Translations under genes and position numbers: made by a program
Part shown: piece by piece, positions 1-6,123 of the stretch
Layout: each line of letters begins with the position of its first letter
Position numbering within the stretch: the stretch's first letter is position 1
Source: Bacteroidales bacterium
Lineage (GTDB): Bacteria > Bacteroidota > Bacteroidia > Bacteroidales > ML635J-15
Reading direction: 5' to 3'
Length of the DNA stretch: 6,296 nucleotides
Assembly: GCA_028697515.1 (NCBI GenBank)
Contig: JAQVEY010000149.1
Span: 1 to 6,296, forward strand
The notes under the pieces: model-generated
The model's input: the letters and a program-made list of their open reading frames with translations, nothing else
Database searches by the model: none
What the model was told of the DNA's origin: nothing

Positions 1-2
1 AT

Positions 3-1094
3 TCTGTCAAAAAAGCGGAAATTGACCAACAAGCTGGATATGCATTGCTTGATCAAACTAAAAATAATATAATGCTTGCCGTCGCATCTGCATATCTCAA
101 TGTTTTATATGCAATGGATCTTGTTGACCTAGCTAATCAACAGCGTGAAATAACCAATTTACAACTGGAACAAACAAATATTTTAGTTAATGCAGGTAGT
201 CTGCCTCTTCAAAATAAATACGAACTCGAAGCACAACTGGCAAACGAAGAATTGAATATCGTAAATTACGAAAATCAGCTAAACCTAGCTCTGCTTAATC
301 TTGCTCAACTTATCGAAATTACTGATTATATCTCTTTCTCGATTGTAAGACCCGACCTTAATAATATTATCACAAATTCAGTTCTGATGAATGTAGAGCA
401 GATATATGAACAGGCTCTTGAAAATATGCCTCAAATTGAATATGCAGGACTGAATTTTCTTAGTGCTGAGAAAAATCTGTCAATTGCCAAAGGAGCTTAT
501 TTACCTAACCTAAGTTTAAGTGCTTCTTACGGATCGGGTTATTCAAGTTCTAGCAAACTTATTGACGGAATAAATATAGGGACACCATACCTGAGTGGAT
601 TTGCAACAGATAATGTAGGCAATATACTTGACGTTTACCAATACTCATATGATTACGTTTATGTCAACAAACCATTCGATGACCAATTTAAAGATAATGC
701 AAGTACTGCTCTTACATTCAGTCTAAACATTCCAGTATTTAACGGACTGCAAACAAGAACAGGAGTAAATAATAGTCAGATTTATCTCGAACAAGCAAAA
801 TTGCAGGTAGAACAAGCAAAAAAAGACTTGCTTAAAGATATCCAACAAGCTTATGCCGATGCCCAATCTGCAATGAAGAAATACTATGCTACAGAAAAAG
901 CAATGATTTCAATGCAATTAAGTTTTGATTATACTCAAAAAAGATATGACGAAGGTTTAGTTAATACAACTGATTACAATATTGCAAAAAATAATCTGGC
1001 AAAAACTCAGGCTGAATTAATCAGAGCAAAATATGATTTTATTTTTAAACAAAAAATTCTCGACTTTTATACCGGTTTACCAATCAGATTATAG
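3..1094 (+). CDS. TolC-family outer membrane efflux protein, 5'-truncated by the window edge
   Basis: This is the C-terminal part (363 visible residues) of a TolC-type outer-membrane channel, which forms a trimeric beta-barrel with a long periplasmic helical tunnel and connects to an adaptor and an inner-membrane pump. The frame is open to the left edge, so the signal peptide and first helix lie outside; a TTG at 45 is in frame but is only an internal leucine. Visible residues 1-105 are long amphipathic helices rich in Asn, Gln, Leu and Ala. Near 164-180 comes the GAYLPNLSLSASYG stretch that enters the barrel, then a Tyr-rich loop (about 210-225). FSLNIPVFNGLQTR (about 239-252) is the second barrel hairpin typical of the family, followed by helices containing QQAYADAQSA and YDEGLVNTTDYNIAKNNL. 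The end, ILDFYTGLPIRL, matches Bacteroidota TolC tails. The adaptor gene follows after 25 bp, supporting co-transcription. The cargo cannot be told from the sequence. Confidence 0.93.
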   Translation, partial: SVKKAEIDQQAGYALLDQTKNNIMLAVASAYLNVLYAMDLVDLANQQREITNLQLEQTNILVNAGSLPLQNKYELEAQLANEELNIVNYENQLNLALLNLAQLIEITDYISFSIVRPDLNNIITNSVLMNVEQIYEQALENMPQIEYAGLNFLSAEKNLSIAKGAYLPNLSLSASYGSGYSSSSKLIDGINIGTPYLSGFATDNVGNILDVYQYSYDYVYVNKPFDDQFKDNASTALTFSLNIPVFNGLQTRTGVNNSQIYLEQAKLQVEQAKKDLLKDIQQAYADAQSAMKKYYATEKAMISMQLSFDYTQKRYDEGLVNTTDYNIAKNNLAKTQAELIRAKYDFIFKQKILDFYTGLPIRL

Positions 1095-1119
1095 CTTTCA
1101 ACAAAATATCTAGCAAAAA

Positions 1120-2508
1120 ATGAAAAAGAAACAAAATAGAAAAAAGAAAATTACAAGATGGGTAATTATAGGAATTGTTGTTTTAATTGTTTTTATGATT
1201 ATTGGTAAAAAAGCAGGTTGGTTCGGATCTGATAGTACACATAAAATTAGCACCGATCCTGTAACTGAAAAAACTATTACCGAAGTTGTTACTGCCAGTG
1301 GCAAAATTCAACCCGAAACTGAAATTAAAATAAGTCCTGATGTATCAGGAGAAATAATAGAATTGTTAATAAAAGAAGGTGACCAAGTCAAAAAAGGCGA
1401 CTATTTGCTAAAAATAAAGCCAGATATTTATGAGTCTGCCGTTGAAAGATCTGTGGCAGCAGGAAATTCTGCAAATGCAAACCTATCTAACAGTCAGGCT
1501 CGTCTTGAACAAGTAAAAGCTCAATTTGTTCAAACCGAACTTTCCTATAACCGCAGTAAGAATCTTTATGATCAAGGCGTAATTTCACAATCCGAGTACG
1601 AAAATGCCTTAGCTGCATATCAAATGGGATTGGCAGATGTAAGGGCTGCCGAAGCTAGCGTAAATGCCGCAAATTATTCAGTAATGAGTTCGTATGCGAC
1701 CGTTAAAGAGGCTAACGAAAATTTACGTAAAACATCTGTTTTTGCTCCCATGGACGGAACCATTTCTATGCTTAATGTCGAAGCAGGCGAACGCGTTGTT
1801 GGTACAGAAATGATGGCGGGCACCGAAATGATGCGTATTGCTAACCTCGAAGTAATGGAGGTAATTGTTGATGTTAATGAAAATGATATTATTAAAATCA
1901 AACTAAATGATAGTGCCGACATAGAAGTTGATGCATACCTAAACAGAAAATTTAAAGGAATTGTAACTGAAATTGCAAATTCAGCTACCTCATCAGGACT
2001 GTCGGTTGATCAAGTCACAAATTTTAAAGTTAAAATAAGAATTCTGCCGGAATCATATCAGGATTTGGTTGATGCTGGTAACAATTATCCTTTTCGTCCT
2101 GGAATGTCAGCAACTGTAGATATCCATACGAAAACTGTTTATAATGTATTGGCTGTACCCTTACCAGCAGTCACAACACGAGCCGACACAACGGGTGTAG
2201 GTTATAATCAGGAACCTAGTAACCAAAAAACTATTTCAATCAGCAACGAAGATGTCGAGGTTTCTGAATCTGAAACATCTGATAAAATCACTCTTATGGA
2301 AGTAGTTTTTGTATATAAAGACGGAAAGATAGAACAACGAAAAGTAAAAACCGGAATTCAGGATTCTTATTTCATAGAAATAGTTGAAGGTCTAAAAGAA
2401 GGTGAAGAAGTTGTTACTGCACCATACAATCTGGTTTCAAAAATATTGAAAGATGGTGATGCCGTCAAAAAAGTCTCTAAAGAAGAACTGTTTAAAACTG
2501 AAAAGTAA
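1120..2508 (+). CDS. HlyD/MacA-type periplasmic adaptor subunit of an efflux pump
   Basis: This 462-residue membrane-fusion protein would bridge an inner-membrane transporter to the TolC protein encoded just upstream. A basic N-terminus (KKKQNRKKK) is followed by one membrane anchor at about residues 12-29, so it is inner-membrane anchored and not a lipoprotein. The first half of the lipoyl domain is at about 66-100 (ISPDVSGEIIELLIKEGDQVKKGDYLLKI). An Ala/Gln-rich coiled-coil hairpin spans about 105-205, with the turn near YDQGVISQSEYE (150-161). The second lipoyl half is at 207-242 (APMDGTISMLNVEAGERV) and the beta-barrel at about 245-340. The membrane-proximal domain covers about 341-450 and contains a Ser/Glu-rich insertion at about 355-390. 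Length and order fit the MacA-like branch, which usually serves ABC pumps, but no MacB or RND pump gene is in the window. The ATG at 1120 is chosen because it sits directly before the basic leader and anchor. Confidence 0.93.
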   Translation: MKKKQNRKKKITRWVIIGIVVLIVFMIIGKKAGWFGSDSTHKISTDPVTEKTITEVVTASGKIQPETEIKISPDVSGEIIELLIKEGDQVKKGDYLLKIKPDIYESAVERSVAAGNSANANLSNSQARLEQVKAQFVQTELSYNRSKNLYDQGVISQSEYENALAAYQMGLADVRAAEASVNAANYSVMSSYATVKEANENLRKTSVFAPMDGTISMLNVEAGERVVGTEMMAGTEMMRIANLEVMEVIVDVNENDIIKIKLNDSADIEVDAYLNRKFKGIVTEIANSATSSGLSVDQVTNFKVKIRILPESYQDLVDAGNNYPFRPGMSATVDIHTKTVYNVLAVPLPAVTTRADTTGVGYNQEPSNQKTISISNEDVEVSESETSDKITLMEVVFVYKDGKIEQRKVKTGIQDSYFIEIVEGLKEGEEVVTAPYNLVSKILKDGDAVKKVSKEELFKTEK

Positions 2509-2517
2509 ACAGTTTTA
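2493..2517 (+). terminator. Weak terminator-like hairpin at the adaptor stop codon
   Basis: TAAAACTG (2493-2500) pairs perfectly with CAGTTTTA (2510-2517) across a 9-nt loop that contains the adaptor stop codon. The right arm and the following TTTATAT give a T-rich tail. A competing stem, AACTGTTT (2486-2493) with AAACAGTT (2507-2514), uses overlapping bases. The stem is AT-rich, so termination would be partial at best. Function is inferred from the fold and position only. Confidence 0.4.
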
Positions 2518-2543
2518 TTTATATCCCGAATTTAGTATTTTTG
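2513..2543 (+). promoter_or_regulatory. Putative Bacteroidota-type promoter for tsaB
   Basis: TATTTTTG at 2536-2543 fits the Bacteroidota -7 consensus TAnnTTTG exactly. A TTTT at 2513-2516, 19 nt upstream, is a one-mismatch version of the -33 TTTG element. The match lies 23 bp before the tsaB ATG, which would give a short 5' leader. The region is AT-rich, so chance matches are possible; the location in the only gap between the adaptor gene and tsaB supports it. Confidence 0.45.
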
Positions 2544-2566
2544 CTGTCTAAATTTTAAATGTATTA

Positions 2567-3271
2567 ATGGCGAAAATTCTTAACATAGAGACTTCAACCG
2601 ATATATGCTCAGTTTCTATTTCAATAGACGGAGTATCCAAATTTCTTAAAATTTTTGTGCCAGAATCAGAATCTTCTGAAAGGTACTCTCATTCAAAATT
2701 ACTTGCTGTTTTTATTGATGAAATATTAAAGGAAAACAATATACTTCCTGCACAAATTGATGCCGTTGCCGTTAGCGAAGGGCCTGGCTCATATACCGGT
2801 TTAAGAATTGGTGTAAGCTCTGCCAAAGGATTTGCTTTTGGAATAGAAAAACCATTGATTGCTGTTGACACAATGCATATTATCGCAAAAATGGCAAAAA
2901 CAAAAACCAGTGAAATTTTTGATTATTTCATCCCTATGACTGATGCTCGCCGAATGGAAGTTTATTGTTCGGTCTTCGATAAATCTCTGAAACAAATTAC
3001 CCCAGTTGAAGCTAAAATTATTACTCAAGAATCTTTTGAAAACTTCAAGAATTTTAAAACTTGTTTTTGTGGAAATGGTGCAGAAAAATGTTCGGAGATT
3101 CTGCAAAACAAGAATTTTAGTTTTGATAAGAATATTTTTCCTTCTGCTGAATTTATGGGCGAATTTTCGGAAAAGAAATTTATAGAAAGAGATTTTGTAA
3201 ATATAGTGGACTTCGAACCCTATTATCTTAAAGATTTTATTGCAACAACACCTAAAAACAAAATATTATGA
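2567..3271 (+). CDS. tsaB: TsaB, tRNA threonylcarbamoyladenosine (t6A37) synthesis subunit
   Basis: TsaB is the non-catalytic partner of TsaD in the cytoplasmic complex that, with TsaE, transfers the threonylcarbamoyl group from threonylcarbamoyl-AMP to A37 of ANN-decoding tRNAs. At 234 residues this is the normal TsaB length, shorter than TsaD. Its ASKHA-type fold opens with ILNIETSTDICSVSIS (4-19). The family signature EGPGSYTGLRIGVSSAKGF is at 71-89, followed by MTDARRMEVY (124-133) and the C-terminal FEPYYLKDF (216-224) typical of TsaB. The metal-binding HxxxH motif of TsaD is absent, which argues against the catalytic paralogue. The ATG at 2567 begins immediately before the conserved first strand. 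A promoter-like site precedes it, and its stop overlaps the next start as ATGA (3268-3271), indicating translational coupling with the membrane protein gene. Confidence 0.95.
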   Translation: MAKILNIETSTDICSVSISIDGVSKFLKIFVPESESSERYSHSKLLAVFIDEILKENNILPAQIDAVAVSEGPGSYTGLRIGVSSAKGFAFGIEKPLIAVDTMHIIAKMAKTKTSEIFDYFIPMTDARRMEVYCSVFDKSLKQITPVEAKIITQESFENFKNFKTCFCGNGAEKCSEILQNKNFSFDKNIFPSAEFMGEFSEKKFIERDFVNIVDFEPYYLKDFIATTPKNKIL

Positions 3272-3999
3272 GATTTACAAACACTTCTAATCCTGTTTTA
3301 ACTAACAAAGCTTTTAGTATTCAATCTGATGGCGAAGTTATGACTATTAAAGGGACCGTAAATAAATCCCTTTTGTTGTTTTTAATTTTATTGATAACCG
3401 CAAGTTTATCATGGAAACTTGCAGCTTCGGGTTCCGAATTGTTAACAATGTTATTGTGGCCTTCGGCAATTATTGGTTTTGTATTAGCTATAATTACAAT
3501 ATTTGCAAAAAAATATGCAATGTACACTGCTCCACTTTATGTTGCTGCTCAAGGGTTTTTTCTTGGGGCAATATCTATGGTTTATAATTTCATTTATCCT
3601 GGAATTATTATTCAGGCGGTATTATTAACAGCCGGAATTCTTGGAGTTATGCTTTTTACCTATAAAACAGGTATGATAAAAGTTACTCAAAAATTCCGCT
3701 CAGGAATTTTAATTGCAACTGGTGGAATCGCAATCGTTTATTTAGCATCATTTATAATGAATATTTTTGGTATGTCAATGCCATATATTCACGAAGGCGG
3801 ACCTATTGGAATTGGCATTAGTTTATTTATCGTAATTATAGCCGCCTTAAATTTAATATTAGATTTTAGTTTTATTGAAGAAGCTTCACATGCAAATTCT
3901 CCAAAATATATGGAATGGTATGCAGCTTTTGGTCTAATGGTTACTCTAATTTGGCTATATTTAGAAATTTTAAGATTACTCGGAAAAATAAGAAGATAA
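3268..3999 (+). CDS. Bax inhibitor-1/YccA family seven-helix membrane protein (BaxI_1 type)
   Basis: This 243-residue polytopic inner-membrane protein belongs to the bacterial Bax inhibitor-1-like group. The N-terminal SNPVLTNKAF (7-16), then TVNKSLLLFL, matches the conserved start of the BaxI_1 subfamily. Seven hydrophobic segments lie at about 34-53, 58-80, 84-106, 112-131, 145-167, 178-199 and 216-238. The best-conserved stretch is ALNLILDFSFIEEA (193-206), with Asp199 at the end of helix 6, and KYMEWYAAFGLMVTLIWLYLEILRLL (213-238). In characterised relatives such as Bacillus YetJ, acidic residues in the last helices control a pH-dependent calcium leak; whether this protein conducts calcium is unknown. 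The start overlaps the tsaB stop (ATGA) and the aldolase gene begins 3 bp after its stop, so it is very probably the middle gene of a three-gene operon. Confidence 0.9.
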   Translation: MRFTNTSNPVLTNKAFSIQSDGEVMTIKGTVNKSLLLFLILLITASLSWKLAASGSELLTMLLWPSAIIGFVLAIITIFAKKYAMYTAPLYVAAQGFFLGAISMVYNFIYPGIIIQAVLLTAGILGVMLFTYKTGMIKVTQKFRSGILIATGGIAIVYLASFIMNIFGMSMPYIHEGGPIGIGISLFIVIIAALNLILDFSFIEEASHANSPKYMEWYAAFGLMVTLIWLYLEILRLLGKIRR

Positions 4000-4002
4000 T
4001 AT

Positions 4003-5019
4003 ATGATTTATAATTTTCGTAACGATTACAGCGAAGGTGCACATCCAAAAATTATCCAAGCCTTAACTGACTCCAATCTGGAACAACATGACGGATATGG
4101 TGAAGACAAATATAGTTTGGCGGCAGCTGGTAAAATAAGAAAAGAGTTAGACTGCCCTCAGGCAGAGATTCACTTTGTATCGGGTGGCACTCAAGCAAAT
4201 CTGTTATGTGTCAGCTCATTTTTAAAACCTTACGAATCAGTTATTGCAGCACAAACCGCGCATATCGAAGTACACGAAGCCGGAGCAATTGAATTTACAG
4301 GACATAAAATAAATACATACCTAGGTGTCAACGGTAAACTAAGCCCTAAGCAAATACAGGATGCCGTTAATTTTCATTATGACGAACATATGGTGGTCCC
4401 ACGGCTGGTTTTTCTTTCGAATTGCACAGAATTGGGAACGGTTTATACGAAAACCGAATTTACAGACATTTCTGACATTTGTAAACAAAACAATCTTCTT
4501 CTGTATATTGACGGCGCTAGATTGGGAACAGCCATAGTATCAAAATCAAATGACTTAACATTATCTGATATAGCAAAACTTGCAGATGCCTTTTATATAG
4601 GAGGAACAAAAAACGGGGCTTTGATTGGAGAAGCAGTTGTGATAACAAATCCTGAGCTTAAACCCTATTTCCGTTATAATATGAAACAAAAAGGTGCTTT
4701 ACTGGCAAAAGGCAGAATAATAGGTGTTCAGTTCAATGAATTATTTCAAAACGGGCTTTATTACGAACTCGCCACACATGCAAACAATATGGCTATGAAA
4801 CTCGCCTCGGGAATAGACGCTGCAGGATATACCTTTTTTGCTCCACCGGAATCAAATCAGATATTTCCAATATTCCCTGAAAAATTAATTGAGAAATTAT
4901 TTAAAAAATTCGAATTCTATATTTGGTCCAAATATGATAAAAACAACTCTGTAGCAAGATTGGTTTGTTCATGGGCAACAAAAGAAGAGGCTGTAGAAGC
5001 GTTTTTAAAAAGTCTTTAG
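4003..5019 (+). CDS. Low-specificity L-threonine aldolase / beta-eliminating lyase family, PLP-dependent
   Basis: This 338-residue fold-type I PLP enzyme should cleave L-threonine or L-allo-threonine to glycine and acetaldehyde in the cytoplasm. FRNDYSEGAHPKI (5-17) and the glycine-rich HDGYGEDKYS (29-38) form the substrate side of the active site. The phosphate-binding SGGTQAN is at 60-66. His87 in the AHIEVHEAGA stretch would stack on the PLP ring, Asp170 in YIDGARLG would contact the pyridine nitrogen with Arg173 nearby, and Lys203 in GGTKNGA is the Schiff-base lysine. All expected catalytic residues are present, and the length suits the family (about 340). The ATG at 4003 is 3 bp after the preceding stop. 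Related enzymes of this superfamily act on other beta-hydroxy amino acids, so exact substrate and stereospecificity are not fixed by sequence. A terminator-like hairpin spans its stop codon. Confidence 0.92.
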   Translation: MIYNFRNDYSEGAHPKIIQALTDSNLEQHDGYGEDKYSLAAAGKIRKELDCPQAEIHFVSGGTQANLLCVSSFLKPYESVIAAQTAHIEVHEAGAIEFTGHKINTYLGVNGKLSPKQIQDAVNFHYDEHMVVPRLVFLSNCTELGTVYTKTEFTDISDICKQNNLLLYIDGARLGTAIVSKSNDLTLSDIAKLADAFYIGGTKNGALIGEAVVITNPELKPYFRYNMKQKGALLAKGRIIGVQFNELFQNGLYYELATHANNMAMKLASGIDAAGYTFFAPPESNQIFPIFPEKLIEKLFKKFEFYIWSKYDKNNSVARLVCSWATKEEAVEAFLKSL

Positions 5020-5035
5020 CATTCCGACTTTTTAA
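5005..5035 (+). terminator. Terminator-like hairpin at the aldolase stop codon
   Basis: TTAAAAAGTC (5005-5014) and GACTTTTTAA (5026-5035) are perfect 10-bp reverse complements around an 11-nt loop that includes the TAG stop (5017-5019). The 3' arm supplies a T5 run and the 5' arm an A5 run, so the structure could act on transcripts from both directions between these convergent genes. The stem has only two G-C pairs, and its right end overlaps the left end of the palindromic repeat. Terminator function is inferred. Confidence 0.45.
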
Positions 5036-5197
5036 CAGATTTCTCAGCCTTCCTACGCCAGACTTCGAAATGACTGTTATTGGCGGGAAATTTGTCGGCA
5101 ACTTGTACTTTCATTTTATTATTAGCAAACTTTTATGTTGCCGACCATAACCCCCGACTTCTCGGGTCATTTCGAACGAAGTGAGAAATCTGTTAAA
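5031..5197. repeat. 167-bp imperfect palindromic intergenic element
   Basis: Three pairs of inverted blocks occur in the same order on both sides of a 34-nt core (5103-5136). TTTAACAGATTTCTCA (5031-5046) matches the complement of 5182-5197, 16 of 16. TTCGAAATGAC (5064-5074) matches the complement of 5166-5176, 11 of 11. GTCGGCAAC (5094-5102) matches the complement of 5137-5145, 9 of 9. The spacers between blocks differ in length and sequence (17 versus 5 nt outside, 19 versus 20 nt inside), so the element is degraded or modular. A small CCCGA/TCGGG hairpin (5153-5166) lies in the right half. No clear target-site duplication flanks it, and no protein is encoded. It resembles dispersed intergenic palindromes of Bacteroidota, but copy number cannot be judged from one window. 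It could also serve as a bidirectional terminator between the convergent genes. Confidence 0.75.
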
Positions 5198-5230
5198 TTC
5201 AAATATTTTGGATAGAAACTAAATTATTAT

Positions 5231-5944
5231 TTAATACAAACAAGCAACATAATCATAGTGAGGACCTTCAGCGATAAATTGCATCTTTAAATTAATCTCT
5301 CCAGCAATAGCCTCAACAGTATAAGGGTCTATAAAAAACCATTTAAATTTACCTGATTTAAGTTTTTTGTATTCAAGTTCATAAACCAGTTCCCCATAAT
5401 ATTTCTCCGTAAGTGGAATACTCATACTACCATCTTTTTCCATATACAAATATTGCAAATCAGAAGAGTCAAATATTATTTTACCTCCGGGTTTTAACAA
5501 TATTTTTACATGTTCTAGCAAATTGGGTAAATCTGGCAATGAGCCTGCTATGCCAATTCCATTCATCAACATTAAAATCGAATCAAAAGTTTTGCCCGAA
5601 TAATTAAAAATATCATCACAGACAACATTTTTAAGTCCCCTGTTTTTCATAACTTCACAACATCCCGGTGATATATCAAGGGAAGTAACGTCATATCCCA
5701 AACCTTGCAGATATAACGAATGTGATCCCGCACAGGCTCCCACATCTAATATTTCACCTCTTGCTTGCTGTAGTGCCTTTTGCTCATGATTTGGCATTTC
5801 AGAAAATTCTCTGAACAAATAAGCAGCGTCTAAATACTCGGTTGCAGCAAGATCTGATTTGACTTTTATTCTAGCTGATTTGTCTCCTGAAAAATAATCT
5901 TTACAGCACAAACCAAAAATATCTTCTCCCTTTATACTTTTCAT
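5231..5944 (-). CDS. Class I SAM-dependent methyltransferase
   Basis: This 237-residue cytoplasmic protein has a Rossmann-type methyltransferase core. Motif I, ILDVGACAGSHSLYL (65-79), binds S-adenosylmethionine. TSLDIS (87-92) supplies acidic Asp90 for the ribose hydroxyls, CDDIF (109-113) would flank the adenine, and the post-core LLKPGGKIIFDSSDL (149-163) is the usual motif before strand 5. The N-terminal section with EYLDAAYLFREFSEMPNHEQKAL (36-58) resembles a Bacteroidota family of uncharacterised methyltransferases, so the substrate is unknown. The ATG at 5944 is preferred because it precedes the conserved DIFG segment and has a GAGAGAAAA stretch just upstream; the frame extends to a TTG at 6001 but contains no earlier ATG. 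The gene converges with the aldolase gene and diverges from the next gene, so it is probably transcribed alone. Confidence 0.88.
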   Translation of the reverse strand: MKSIKGEDIFGLCCKDYFSGDKSARIKVKSDLAATEYLDAAYLFREFSEMPNHEQKALQQARGEILDVGACAGSHSLYLQGLGYDVTSLDISPGCCEVMKNRGLKNVVCDDIFNYSGKTFDSILMLMNGIGIAGSLPDLPNLLEHVKILLKPGGKIIFDSSDLQYLYMEKDGSMSIPLTEKYYGELVYELEYKKLKSGKFKWFFIDPYTVEAIAGEINLKMQFIAEGPHYDYVACLY

Positions 5945-6070
5945 TTTTCTCTCAATTAAACGCGCAAAGACTTTAACGAAGATAAATTTAAAAAGTTGCA
6001 AATTGTTTTCTTAAAATCACTACCAAAAAATACTGCTCTCTTAAAAGTCCTCACACAATACAATATATTA

Positions 6071-6105
6071 CTTGATATTATTCTTAAAAAAATCAGTTAT
6101 ATTTG
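6071..6105 (+). promoter_or_regulatory. Putative Bacteroidota-type promoter for the 3'-truncated gene
   Basis: TATATTTG at 6098-6105 matches the -7 consensus TAnnTTTG, 18 bp before the ATG at 6124. CTTG at 6071-6074 is a one-mismatch -33 element, although the 23-nt spacer is at the long end. The site lies in the 179-bp gap between divergent genes. No equally good -7 element was found on the minus strand for the methyltransferase; TATTTTTTG (complement of 6024-6032) is one base too long. Confidence 0.45.
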
Positions 6106-6123
6106 TAAAACTTTTTCTGATTT

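Noticed and set aside
1801..1833. Apparent tandem peptide duplication GTEMMAGTEMM in the adaptor.
   Set aside because: As I recall, homologues have the same length here with a similar MAGTEMMRIA wording, and the two DNA copies differ at synonymous sites, so it is family sequence and not a recent duplication.
3349..3373. AAAGGGA/TCCCTTT hairpin followed by a T-rich stretch inside the Bax inhibitor gene, like an internal terminator or attenuator.
   Set aside because: The T-rich tail is explained by Leu/Phe codons of the first membrane helix, and a terminator here would block the tightly coupled downstream genes.
4965..5150. Small + strand open frame across the aldolase end and the palindromic repeat.
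   Set aside because: It overlaps the aldolase in another frame and runs through the inverted repeat; no start signal or protein-like composition supports it.
5413..5607. Plus-strand 64-codon open frame opposite the methyltransferase.
   Set aside because: It is antisense to a well-supported gene with intact motifs and shows no recognisable domain.
5914..5921. Minus-strand TATTTTTG matching the -7 promoter consensus.
   Set aside because: It lies inside the methyltransferase coding sequence, downstream of its start, and encodes part of the conserved DIFG segment.
5945..6001. A 19-residue N-terminal extension of the methyltransferase starting at TTG 6001.
   Set aside because: TTG is a poor choice when an ATG at 5944 lies directly before the conserved DIFG segment with a purine-rich stretch upstream; the extension looks unlike the family's usual start.
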